The notes below the pieces were generated by a model. That model saw nothing but the letters and a program-made list of their open reading frames with translations. It made no database searches and was not told the origin of the DNA. Source: Anaerolineae bacterium (GTDB taxonomy: Bacteria; Chloroflexota; Anaerolineae; B4-G1; SLSP01). Taken from it: a stretch of DNA of 8,667 nt. The stretch is from NCBI GenBank assembly GCA_016927095.1, contig JAFGNI010000779.1, forward strand, positions 1-8,667, given 5' to 3'. Of this stretch, positions 1 through 6,865 are shown piece after piece (within the stretch, counting starts at the first letter, position 1; each line of letters opens with the position of its first letter). Position numbers and translations under genes: made by a program.

Positions 1-7
1 AGCACAA

Positions 8-36
8 TTGCATTGTCGGCCCATACTTGTTACAAT
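8..36 (+). promoter_or_regulatory. Probable sigma-70 promoter for the SPFH-recD2 pair
   Basis: TTGCAT at 8-13 and TACAAT at 31-36 are separated by 17 bases, the ideal spacing for a housekeeping sigma factor. The -10 box matches five of six consensus bases and the -35 box only three of six. Transcription would begin near 43, giving a leader of about 34 bases before the ATG at 77. The left edge of the window is only seven bases away, so any activator site further upstream cannot be judged. Box match and spacing are seen in the sequence; activity is inferred. Confidence 0.5.
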
Positions 37-66
37 AGTGGCATCAGCCACATCTGAAGGGGCCAT

Positions 67-72
67 AGGAGG
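67..72 (+). promoter_or_regulatory. Shine-Dalgarno site fixing the SPFH start
   Basis: A complete AGGAGG lies four bases before the ATG at 77. It decides the start: the frame is open back to a TTG at 8, but that codon lies in the likely -35 box and has no ribosome site of its own. Confidence 0.75.
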
Positions 73-76
73 CAGC

Positions 77-1036
77 ATGACCACAGCAAGCCAAGGAAGT
101 CCAGTCGCCTACGTGTCCGCCGACGCTCGTAACCTTAACAACGTGCAGCGCGTGCAGCGCAGCCTGATCTGGTTTGGGCTCTTTATCGTCTTGGGAGTCC
201 TGACCGCCGTCATCTCTTTGGTCCTGTTCGCGGTTGAGCCAGCCTTGGGCATCATGGCCCTGGTTGTCGGCGGTTTGCTCTGCCTCGTCCTGCCCGGCCT
301 CGTCAGCCGCTGCCTCTACATCGTCTCCGAATACGAGCGCGTCATCGTGCTCAAACTGGGCAAATTCGTCGGCGTCCGCGGTCCCGGTCGGTTCTGGGTC
401 ATTCCCTACCCTCCCTTCAACGAATCGGTTGCGGCCCTGATTGACATAAGAGTCCAGACACGCGTCATCACCGCTGCGCAGACCCTGACGGCTGATAACG
501 TGCCAGTCGGGTGCGAGGCCGTGATCTTCTGGCGCGTTGAGGATCCCCGTCATGCCGCCCTGAGTGTCGCCAACTACCGCGAGGCGGTCTTCCAAGCAGC
601 CAACAGCGCCTTGAAAGACACGATCGGCACCTTGGAACTGACCGATCTTCTCGGACAACGCGAGAAGGTCTCCAAGCAGCTCAAGAGCATCATCGACACA
701 GCCGCCTCGACCTTCGGCGTTGACGTCACCTCCGTGGAGATCACCGACGTCCACGTGCCTCAGGACCTTGTGCAGGAGCTCAGTGTGCTGGCCCAGTCTC
801 GTCGTGCAGCCATGGCCAAGATCGCTGAAGCCGAGGCTGAGAAGGCAATAGCCGAGAAGTTCAACGAGGCGGCGGATGTGATGTCTGATCGCGCAATGGA
901 GATCTACCGTCTCAACGTTCTAGAACGCATTGGCCGCGAGGAAGGCAGTCAGATTGTGGTCTATGGCCTGAGCAGCCGTGACCCGGGCTTCGAGTCCACA
1001 GCCGCGGCAACAATTGCCGGAGCCAAGACCAGGTAG
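77..1036 (+). CDS. SPFH/band 7 (slipin/stomatin-like) membrane protein, 319 aa
   Basis: SPFH-domain protein of the slipin/stomatin type. The family forms membrane-bound oligomers that scaffold microdomains; the specific role here is unknown. The first 28 residues are polar. Two hydrophobic segments follow at about 29-52 and 55-77, probably a hairpin in the membrane. The SPFH domain starts at about 80 with the typical stretch SEYERVIVLKLGKF (84-97), continues through GPGRFWVIPY (102-111), and runs to about 235. An Ala/Glu/Lys-rich helix at about 240-268 (AKIAEAEAEKAIAEKF) is the coiled-coil expected after it. The ATG at 77 was chosen for its AGGAGG and a start just before the conserved region. 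Many slipins sit beside an NfeD-type partner; none is visible downstream, where recD2 begins six bases after the stop, although the gene upstream is outside the window. Family call is firm; slipin subtype is likely. Confidence 0.9.
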   Translation: MTTASQGSPVAYVSADARNLNNVQRVQRSLIWFGLFIVLGVLTAVISLVLFAVEPALGIMALVVGGLLCLVLPGLVSRCLYIVSEYERVIVLKLGKFVGVRGPGRFWVIPYPPFNESVAALIDIRVQTRVITAAQTLTADNVPVGCEAVIFWRVEDPRHAALSVANYREAVFQAANSALKDTIGTLELTDLLGQREKVSKQLKSIIDTAASTFGVDVTSVEITDVHVPQDLVQELSVLAQSRRAAMAKIAEAEAEKAIAEKFNEAADVMSDRAMEIYRLNVLERIGREEGSQIVVYGLSSRDPGFESTAAATIAGAKTR

Positions 1037-1042
1037 CTCCGT

Positions 1043-3301
1043 ATGGGATCCGCTGTGCCACTACAGACGCTCGAGGGAACCCTCGAGCGTCTGACGTTTC
1101 ACAATGAGGAGAACGGCTATACCGTTGCGCGCCTGATTCCCGAAGGGAAGTCCTACGAGGTCACGGTCGTAGGCAACCTTGCAGGCGTCACCGTGGGCGA
1201 GTCGCTCAGCCTCAAAGGAATCTGGACAACCCACAGCCGCTATGGACGCCAGTTCGAGGTCCAGTCCTTCAGGGTGAAGCTCCCGGCAACCCTTGAGGGC
1301 ATCCGGAAGTACCTGGGGAGCGGCCTTGTCAGAGGCGTGGGTCCCATCACCGCAGAACGTATCGTCGACACCTTCGGGCTGGAGACGCTGGATGTCATCG
1401 AACGCGACCCACAGCGATTGCGGGAAATCACGGGCGTCGGCCCGAAGCGCGTGGCCCAGGTCAAGGAGGCCTGGGAGGAGCAGAAGCAGATCAAAGAGAT
1501 CATGGTCTTCCTACAAGGCCTCGGCTTGAGCAGCAGCCTCGCCGTCAAGCTCTACAAGCAGTATGGACCTGAGGCCGGGATGATCGTACAGACGACACCC
1601 TACCGGCTGGCCAAAGAAGTCTTCGGCATTGGTTTCAAGACGGCGGATAGGATTGCCCAGAGCATTGGCATTCCCCCCCACGCCCCAGAACGCATCCAAG
1701 CCGGCCTACGCTATGCCCTGTCGCAGTTCAGCGACAGTGGTCACTGCTATGCAGCCCGCGACGCCCTTGTTGCTGAGGCAGCCGCACTGCTTGAGGTGCC
1801 ATCGGAGGCGTGTCAGGCTGCGTTGGTGGACCTGATCACTGCCGAGGAGATCATCGAGGTCGAGACAGAGGCGACCTTCTCGGGGACTGCCGTCTACCTT
1901 CCGCCCTTCTACTACGCAGAGATCGGCGTCGCCACCCGGCTCCGGCACCTGGCTTCAGCGAGTCGTGATCGACTCGGCGCCTTTGGGGATGTCGATTGGG
2001 ACGCAGCCTTCGCCTGGCTAGGGGCGCACAGCGCCATCCAGTTGGTCGAAGCACAACAGGCTGCCATCAAGATGGCGCTCACGGAGCGCGTGAGCGTTGT
2101 CACCGGCGGACCCGGAACGGGCAAGAGCACGATCACCGGCAGTCTGATTCAGCTGCTTCAGGCCCAGGGCCGCAGTGTGCTCCTGGCGGCGCCCACCGGA
2201 CGGGCGGCGAAACGGCTCAGCGAGGCAACCGGGTTACCGGCAAAGACCATCCACCGCCTGTTGGAGTTCAAGCCCGGTGCCGGGACGGTGTTCCTGAAGG
2301 ACCGCGACAATCCTTTGGACGCCGACCTGATCATCATCGATGAGGCATCGATGATTGACATCCTGCTGGCTAACCACCTCTTGAAGGCTGTCGAGGCCGG
2401 CACCCATCTGCTCTTTGTCGGCGACGCCGATCAACTGCCATCTGTGGGGCCCGGGAATGTGCTTCACGACATGATTCAGAGTGGCGAAGTGCCGGTAACA
2501 CGCTTGGAGACCATTTTCCGCCAATCTAAGGATAGCTACATCATCGTCAATGCGCATCGCATCAACCATGGGGAGATGCCCGTCTTCAGCCGCAGATCGT
2601 CTGACTTCTTCCTGTTCAACAAGCCGGATCCCGAAGAGGCCGCGGATATGGTGATCGATATCGTGGCCAAGCGCATTCCCCAGAAGTTTGGCTTTGACCC
2701 ACGTTCCGATATCCAGGTTCTGAGCCCGATGCACCGTGGTGCAGTTGGGGTGACCCAGCTGAACCGGCGCCTGCAGCAGGTCCTCAACCCACCCGAACCG
2801 TCGCGCTCAGAGATCTCCCACGGCGCGCGCGCGTTCCGAGAGGGCGACCGTGTGATGCAGATCCGCAATGACTACCACCGCCAGGTCTTCAACGGGGACA
2901 TGGGAGAAGTCGTGAGCATAGATTCCGAGGATCATCTCGTCCTCGTGGATTTCGAAGGAGAGCGCATTCCCTACGAACTCAGCCAACTGGATGAGCTCGT
3001 CCACGCATACGCGGTGAGCATCCACAAATCTCAAGGATCAGAGTTCCCCGCCGTCGTCGTCCCGATGCTGACACAGCATTACGTGATGCTGCAACGGAAT
3101 CTCCTCTACACAGCCGTGACGCGGGCCCGCCAGCTGGTCGTTCTTGTCGGAGACCGCCGCGCCCTAGCCATCGCGGTGCAAAACAACCGCATCACCGACC
3201 GCAACACGCGACTTGCCGAGCTTCTCAACGCGCCGGCTCCAGAGGACGCAGCGCCTGCCACGGGCGGGTACTACGCCCAGAGTCTATGGGACCGGACTTG
3301 A
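1043..3301 (+). CDS. recD2: RecD2 family ATP-dependent 5'-3' DNA helicase, 752 aa
   Basis: SF1B helicase of the RecD2 (YrrC-like) type, which works without RecBC and is linked in Bacillus and Deinococcus to fork maintenance and repair. The N-terminal domain (about 8-80) has the family opening LEGTLERLTFHNEENGYTV. Helix-hairpin-helix elements follow near 95-112 (RGVGP), 128-144 (GVGPKR) and 194-206 (FGIGFKTADR). The motor has Walker A GGPGTGKST at 355-363, APTGRAAKRL soon after, Walker B DEAS at 433-436, GDADQLPSVG at 460-469, the FRQ motif at 492-494, HKSQGSEF at 661-668 and YTAVTRAR at 689-696. All ATPase motifs are intact and the length is normal for the family. The ATG at 1043 is favoured although its ribosome site is weak; with six bases from the preceding stop, translational coupling is likely. 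A GTG at 1055 is an alternative. Codons 8-17 form a perfect inverted repeat, listed separately. Confidence 0.97.
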   Translation: MGSAVPLQTLEGTLERLTFHNEENGYTVARLIPEGKSYEVTVVGNLAGVTVGESLSLKGIWTTHSRYGRQFEVQSFRVKLPATLEGIRKYLGSGLVRGVGPITAERIVDTFGLETLDVIERDPQRLREITGVGPKRVAQVKEAWEEQKQIKEIMVFLQGLGLSSSLAVKLYKQYGPEAGMIVQTTPYRLAKEVFGIGFKTADRIAQSIGIPPHAPERIQAGLRYALSQFSDSGHCYAARDALVAEAAALLEVPSEACQAALVDLITAEEIIEVETEATFSGTAVYLPPFYYAEIGVATRLRHLASASRDRLGAFGDVDWDAAFAWLGAHSAIQLVEAQQAAIKMALTERVSVVTGGPGTGKSTITGSLIQLLQAQGRSVLLAAPTGRAAKRLSEATGLPAKTIHRLLEFKPGAGTVFLKDRDNPLDADLIIIDEASMIDILLANHLLKAVEAGTHLLFVGDADQLPSVGPGNVLHDMIQSGEVPVTRLETIFRQSKDSYIIVNAHRINHGEMPVFSRRSSDFFLFNKPDPEEAADMVIDIVAKRIPQKFGFDPRSDIQVLSPMHRGAVGVTQLNRRLQQVLNPPEPSRSEISHGARAFREGDRVMQIRNDYHRQVFNGDMGEVVSIDSEDHLVLVDFEGERIPYELSQLDELVHAYAVSIHKSQGSEFPAVVVPMLTQHYVMLQRNLLYTAVTRARQLVVLVGDRRALAIAVQNNRITDRNTRLAELLNAPAPEDAAPATGGYYAQSLWDRT
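1064..1093. repeat. Perfect 14-bp inverted repeat inside the 5' end of recD2
   Basis: CAGACGCTCGAGGG at 1064-1077 is the exact reverse complement of CCCTCGAGCGTCTG at 1080-1093, with only AA between. It covers exactly codons 8-17 of recD2 (Gln-Thr-Leu-Glu-Gly-Thr-Leu-Glu-Arg-Leu). As RNA it could fold into a 13-bp stem with a four-base loop, about 20 bases after the start codon. There is no T-run after it (only TTT at 1096-1098), so it does not look like an ordinary intrinsic terminator. A chance match this long is improbable, though the repeated Thr-Leu-Glu protein sequence contributes. The repeat itself is certain; any role is inference. Confidence 0.9.
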
Positions 3302-3310
3302 GACAATCCG

Positions 3311-5110
3311 CTACCCTGTCTGGACGCGCCCGAGCTCGTCCCGCTGATCTGCTTGCCAGTGGCAGTTCTTGTACTTCTTGCCACTACCACACCAGCAAGG
3401 ATCATTGCGTCCCGGGCGCGCAAACGTACGCGGTTCTGGTGCCGCGCCCGGGGCCCGGAAGACGAGATCCTGCGTGCTGGCGTCCTCTTCCACGAACGGA
3501 TCGTCGTAGTCGAAGCCGTCATGCATAGGATCCCAGAACGCCTCGTCGTAGTCGTCTGCCCACTCAGGTTCGTCGAAGGCCGTGCCATAGGCGGCCTCTA
3601 GGCCCTGCATCAGCTCCTCGAGCGTCAACTCCTCGTAGTAACGTCGGAAATGGGCATGAGCTTCTGGTTCTGGTGTGGCGTAGACTAGGTCCGCCAGCTC
3701 GTTCGCTTTGCCTCTCGGGTCATCCACGCCCGCGGATGCGAAATAGGGTGTCAGGTTATCCACAAAAGTCTGTCGACCGGTCCGGTGCGCGATGCAAGCG
3801 ATGGTCGCCTTGGCCTCCCTTGCCCAAGTCGACGGTCCAGCAGCCATTATGTCGAAGAGACTGAGCACCGCGCGTTGGTCACCGACGCGACTCAGCATAG
3901 GAAAGACCTCGGGGAACTCGGCTTCTGCTTCTAGTACCTCCGTGAGGACCTCTGTTGCCATTGCGTCCTCGAAATCCACCAGCGCCCAGAGTGCGCCGGT
4001 GGCGCTCGCATAGTCACCTTGTGCCAGTAGAGCTTCGCAGTGCCCCCGCACCAAGTCCGCTGTCTCGCGTGCGTTCTGCAACCCGAAGACAAGACAGGCC
4101 AGCGACCGAGTATCGCTTCCCATAGCATCCCACGCGTCTACGAGGAGTGTCACTGCCTCAGGTACTGACCGATTGAGCAAGACCATTAGGTGCCCATTGA
4201 CCCACTGCTCCTGCTGTCTGGCCTCGTCATCGTCGGGCACGGGTGCCGTTAACTTCTCGATGATCAGGGGGCCAAAGCGTTTCTCCGCAGACTTCATGCG
4301 CTCCAACCACAGCTCGAACAGGCTGGGGTGGAGGGCTGGCAGGATATCTAGCAGCTTGGTCGCGCTCCGGCTCCGCCGGAGCAACCTTTCCTGTCTCCCA
4401 ACCATCTCGCTTGACGCATCGTCTTCTGGAAGCACCATGCCCAGAAGCTGCAACAGAGCAGGCGAAAGCATCTCCTGCCGGACCAGAGTAATCGGCTGAT
4501 CGTAGAGCTCCATGCTGCCACCGTCCGCAGCATATCCGATGTCCTTCAGCTCAAGATTGACCACCATCGCGTCAAAGGCCTCAGGGTCGAACACCTCACC
4601 ACCGTACCACTCGATGTAGTCCTGGGACTCAGGGCGCTCCGGGTTCGCCAGCGCGTCGAGAAAGGTATGGTATCCCGGGATGCCACCCACATCCTCAGGT
4701 GGACAGGCCCGTCGCCCTTTGACGCATTGGGGGTAGATCTCCTCAGGATCAGCCGGCAGGACCTTCTCAAGCTGTAGCGTGTGCACCCATCCATCGCCGA
4801 AGTCGTACTCGTACTTGGCCTTGCTTCCTACTTGCGGGAGTAGGTCTGCTAACCGCACCGTCGCCTCGTCGACGGTATCATCAAACTCGTACTCCGGGGG
4901 GCAGAAGGCTTCGCCGTCACGGGTGAACATATGCAAGTGCCCTCCCCACCACCCCATCGCCACTTGCAGCGTCTCGTGGACCCAATCGAGGGTGTAGTCT
5001 TCAGGGATCAACAACCGGCGCCAGATTGGCGGCCTGATACCGTTCAGATCCACTCGGATCTGGTAGACCTTGTCACTTGTGCCGGCCTCCGGCTCCATCT
5101 CGTATGTCAT
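3311..5110 (-). CDS. pRiA4b ORF-3-like domain protein with helical repeats and C-terminal SEC-C motif, 599 aa
   Basis: Protein of unknown function in several parts. Residues about 14-193 are a plasmid pRiA4b ORF-3-like domain: the opening YQIRVDLNGIRPPIWRRLLI, the GWWGGHLHMF stretch (53-62), YEYDFGDGWVH (100-110), and a cysteine-containing segment near 128-140 ending in PEDVGG. Residues about 235-480 look all-helical with repeated Leu/Ala-rich pairs, HEAT-like by eye. Residues about 511-548 are an unusually acidic, aromatic-rich linker. Residues 568-585 form a SEC-C zinc motif, Cys572-x-Cys574-x8-Cys583-His584, known from the SecA C-terminus and many unrelated proteins. The frame is open 54 residues further upstream, but that part is Arg-rich and unlike the family; the ATG at 5110 follows a GGTGGGGG ribosome site. 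The stop lies nine bases from that of the convergent recD2. Some pRiA4b family members are labelled TnpR resolvase; nothing here supports that. Domain calls are good, function unknown. Confidence 0.88.
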   Translation of the reverse strand: MTYEMEPEAGTSDKVYQIRVDLNGIRPPIWRRLLIPEDYTLDWVHETLQVAMGWWGGHLHMFTRDGEAFCPPEYEFDDTVDEATVRLADLLPQVGSKAKYEYDFGDGWVHTLQLEKVLPADPEEIYPQCVKGRRACPPEDVGGIPGYHTFLDALANPERPESQDYIEWYGGEVFDPEAFDAMVVNLELKDIGYAADGGSMELYDQPITLVRQEMLSPALLQLLGMVLPEDDASSEMVGRQERLLRRSRSATKLLDILPALHPSLFELWLERMKSAEKRFGPLIIEKLTAPVPDDDEARQQEQWVNGHLMVLLNRSVPEAVTLLVDAWDAMGSDTRSLACLVFGLQNARETADLVRGHCEALLAQGDYASATGALWALVDFEDAMATEVLTEVLEAEAEFPEVFPMLSRVGDQRAVLSLFDIMAAGPSTWAREAKATIACIAHRTGRQTFVDNLTPYFASAGVDDPRGKANELADLVYATPEPEAHAHFRRYYEELTLEELMQGLEAAYGTAFDEPEWADDYDEAFWDPMHDGFDYDDPFVEEDASTQDLVFRAPGAAPEPRTFARPGRNDPCWCGSGKKYKNCHWQADQRDELGRVQTG

Positions 5111-5429
5111 CGCGCCCCCACCATTCCCCCGCGCCTGCGGGCCCTCTCTTGCACGATCATATCTCGTGTCGTACCACTGGCAAGGCCGCGTCACCCGGCG
5201 CGTTGGCATAGAAGCCATCCGGCTCAACGTCAGGGCACAGACAGTACCGATCAGTGCCCTGGCAAGCAGCAACCGGGGAACTGCATCCGCCAGTCAGGAA
5301 ATGCTCAAGCCTGTGGTCCAACACAACCTCGTAGCTCACCCCAGCGCTTGCAACGGATCCCTGTCCGTCGCTCTCCGGCGTTCAGGTCGGACTACCTGAG
5401 ACAAAGACACAGCATCGCAACCACAATGC
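5111..5429. other. Gene-poor stretch between the pRiA4b/SEC-C gene and the tRNA promoter
   Basis: No recognised gene lies here. It should hold the promoter of the leftward pRiA4b/SEC-C gene, but I find no convincing -35/-10 pair on the - strand. One short - strand reading frame (5339 to 5157, GTG start, 60 codons) encodes an acidic peptide with four cysteines, including a Cys-Leu-Cys near its middle. Its ribosome site is weak and I recognise no family, so it is not called as a gene. Two imperfectly supported inverted repeats occur: 8-bp arms CAGGGCAC/GTGCCCTG (5231-5238 and 5254-5261, 15 bases apart) and 6-bp arms TCAGGT/ACCTGA (5382-5387 and 5394-5399). Such short arms are expected by chance in a window this size. 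Confidence 0.6.
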
Positions 5430-5457
5430 TTGCGCGATTCACCGACTATGCTATAAT
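5430..5457 (+). promoter_or_regulatory. Strong extended -10 promoter of tRNA-Gly
   Basis: A perfect TATAAT at 5452-5457 is preceded by TG at 5449-5450, giving the extended -10 form TGnTATAAT. TTGCGC at 5430-5435 is a half-matching -35 box 16 bases upstream. Transcription would start around 5463-5465, about 13-15 bases before the mature tRNA. Strong promoters with a short leader are normal for stable RNA genes. This is the best promoter match in the window. Confidence 0.8.
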
Positions 5458-5468
5458 GCTGATCAGCA
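5457..5468. repeat. 12-bp palindrome at the tRNA-Gly transcription start
   Basis: TGCTGATCAGCA at 5457-5468 is a perfect palindrome that begins at the last base of the -10 box and spans the expected start point. A site here could block or tune initiation if a dimeric regulator binds it, or it may be chance. It also occupies the discriminator region that stringent control reads in stable RNA promoters. The palindrome is seen directly; regulation is inference. Confidence 0.5.
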
Positions 5469-5477
5469 ACATAGGCC

Positions 5478-5549
5478 GCGGGTGTAGTTCAGTGGTAGAA
5501 CGTCAGCTTCCCAAGCTGAATGTCAGGGGTTCGAATCCCCTCACCCGCT
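5478..5549 (+). tRNA. tRNA-Gly, anticodon CCC
   Basis: A 72-base cloverleaf in which every stem pairs. The acceptor is GCGGGTG (5478-5484) with CACCCGC (5542-5548), discriminator T at 5549. The D stem is GTTC/GAAC (5487-5490, 5498-5501). The anticodon stem is TCAGC/GCTGA around loop TTCCCAA (5508-5514), which puts CCC at 5510-5512 and reads glycine codon GGG. The variable loop has five bases, and the T stem is AGGGG/CCCCT around TTCGAAT (5530-5536). The 3' CCA is not encoded (the sequence continues TCA), so it must be added by CCA-adding enzyme. The gene stands alone, with its own promoter and a hairpin downstream. Confidence 0.97.
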
Positions 5550-5557
5550 CAATTGAG

Positions 5558-5590
5558 GCGCCGCCGGACCAATCCGGCGGCGCTTCTGCT
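5558..5590 (+). terminator. GC-rich hairpin ending the tRNA-Gly transcript
   Basis: GCGCCGCCGGA (5558-5568) and TCCGGCGGCGC (5573-5583) form a perfect 11-bp stem with the four-base loop CCAA, eight bases after the tRNA. The following TTCTGCT is a weak T-tract, so this is a likely rather than a textbook intrinsic terminator. It also sits just past the stop of the convergent MgtC/DUF4010 gene (5590) and could stop or protect that transcript from the other side, although no T-run follows in that direction. Confidence 0.75.
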
Positions 5591-6858
5591 CAGACCAGCA
5601 AGACCACGGCGATGCCGGTGACCAGCATCACAACCAGGCCAGGCCACACATAGCGTCGCAACCCCTTCGAGCCGGCGGACATCGCGAACACACCCTTAAA
5701 GAGCGTGTTGGCCATTGCGGCGATAACAACCGCGCGTGTGGCAACCCCAAGACCCAAGCCCTCGCCGCCGCCCTGCTGAACCAGATCGACCATAGAGAGC
5801 GTGATGGCATCGATGTCCACAAGCCCCGACACGAAGCTGGAGATGTAGATCCCCAGATTCCCAAAATACACCTGCGCTGCACGGGCGACCAACAGGATGA
5901 TTGCATAGAGCGCACCAAAGCGCAGCGCTGGGCCAAGCTGGAAGGGGTTGGAGAACTCCACGCTTTCGCTGTCACTGGACGGCTGGGAGAAGTAGAGATA
6001 GGCACTGTAGGCGACGCCCATCAGAGCGGAGACACCCAGAGGTATGAGCAGGCGCTGGGCCAGGGCTGCTTCCAGAGTGAAGACGACAATGAGCACGCGC
6101 ACAAATGCAACCACCCACGCGACGACAAGCGCAAGCGCAAAGGGCCGCGATAGCTCTTCGCTGCTGCCCCGGCTGCGCTGCGAGAAGCTCATCGTGACTG
6201 CAGTACTGGACGCAATACCACCTAGCAGGCCGGTCAAGCCGATGCCACGACGCGTCCCCACGAATTTGATAAGGACATAGCCCACGAAGCTCATACCGCT
6301 GATGAAGACAACCATGAGCCAGATCTTGTGTGGGTTAAGGACATTCAGGGGCGCGGGGCCGTAAGCCTGGTTGGGCAGAATCGGCAGGACGATAACAGCG
6401 ACAATGGCGAACTTCACCATGGCATAGATGTCGTCCCGCGTTATAGCGTGGGTGAGACTGCGAAACTCGTGCTTGAAGGAGAGCAGTGCCGTCACGGTGA
6501 CACCTAAGGCCGCAGCGACCGGGATGAGCCCTAGATAGCACAGGCCACCTGTGCCGTAGGCCACAACAGCAGCCATCTCAGTCGTCATTCCCGGCTTGCC
6601 GATCTTAACGTCAGCGTGGTAGGCTAGTGCCAGCAACACGACCAGGGCTAAGGCGCCGCCGAAGAGCGGCAAGCCAGACGCAAGCTCCTCGGAGACCGCT
6701 GCCATCACGTAGCCCGCCAGGCTCATCAGGGAGAAGGTACGGGCGCCGGCAAAGAGCTTGCCCTCAGGCTCATCATAGACCGCCTCACGCTGTATGCCGA
6801 TCAACAGGCCTATACCCAAAGCCAGCCCGAAGCGGTAGAAGTAGTCCCGTAGTGCCAT
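5590..6858 (-). CDS. MgtC/SapB-DUF4010 family integral membrane protein, 422 aa
   Basis: Polytopic inner-membrane protein combining an N-terminal MgtC/SapB-like part with a DUF4010 part; about 420 residues is typical of this architecture. The MgtC-like signature GIGLLIGIQRE is at 15-25 and GARTFSLMSLAG at 38-49. The DUF4010-like signatures are GLLGGIASSTAVTMSFSQR at 210-228 and SGLVDIDAITLSM at 344-356. About a dozen hydrophobic segments are visible, among them 64-82, 112-127, 148-163, 180-200, 240-262, 310-332 and 402-422. The reading frame allows TTG at 6861 followed by ATG at 6858; the ATG is seven bases from GGGAGG and is chosen. MgtC itself is tied to survival in low magnesium and to ATP synthase control in Salmonella, but that role should not be transferred to DUF4010 fusions. 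It is the last gene of a probable three-gene operon, 43 bases after the VOC gene. Transported substrate, if any, is unknown. Confidence 0.9.
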   Translation of the reverse strand: MALRDYFYRFGLALGIGLLIGIQREAVYDEPEGKLFAGARTFSLMSLAGYVMAAVSEELASGLPLFGGALALVVLLALAYHADVKIGKPGMTTEMAAVVAYGTGGLCYLGLIPVAAALGVTVTALLSFKHEFRSLTHAITRDDIYAMVKFAIVAVIVLPILPNQAYGPAPLNVLNPHKIWLMVVFISGMSFVGYVLIKFVGTRRGIGLTGLLGGIASSTAVTMSFSQRSRGSSEELSRPFALALVVAWVVAFVRVLIVVFTLEAALAQRLLIPLGVSALMGVAYSAYLYFSQPSSDSESVEFSNPFQLGPALRFGALYAIILLVARAAQVYFGNLGIYISSFVSGLVDIDAITLSMVDLVQQGGGEGLGLGVATRAVVIAAMANTLFKGVFAMSAGSKGLRRYVWPGLVVMLVTGIAVVLLV

Positions 6859-6865
6859 CAATACA

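Noticed and set aside
44..754. 236-codon open frame on the - strand opposite the SPFH gene
   Set aside because: It is antisense to a clear SPFH protein; its Asp/Gly/Gln-rich translation is the usual product of the reverse strand of a GC-rich gene.
2076..2096. 8-bp inverted repeat CGCTCACG/CGTGAGCG inside recD2
   Set aside because: Arms of eight bases with a short spacer are expected a couple of times by chance in this length of GC-rich sequence.
4364..4382. 8-bp inverted repeat GCTCCGGC/GCCGGAGC inside the pRiA4b/SEC-C gene
   Set aside because: Short, internal to a coding region rich in Arg and Ser codons, and not followed by a T-run.
3311..5110. TnpR resolvase or transposon passenger label for the pRiA4b protein
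   Set aside because: No serine or tyrosine recombinase motif, transposase, terminal repeats or target duplication is visible; the label is an inherited annotation habit for this family.
5111..5272. 54-residue upstream extension of the pRiA4b/SEC-C protein
   Set aside because: The extension is Arg-rich and unlike the family; the ATG at 5110 has a ribosome site and sits at the usual distance from the conserved domain.
5478..5549. tRNA-Gly as an integration (att) site
   Set aside because: No integrase gene and no repeated copy of the tRNA 3' end is visible in the window.
4931..5653. 240-codon open frame on the + strand
   Set aside because: It overlaps the start of the pRiA4b/SEC-C gene in antisense, runs through the tRNA-Gly gene and its hairpin, and resembles no protein.
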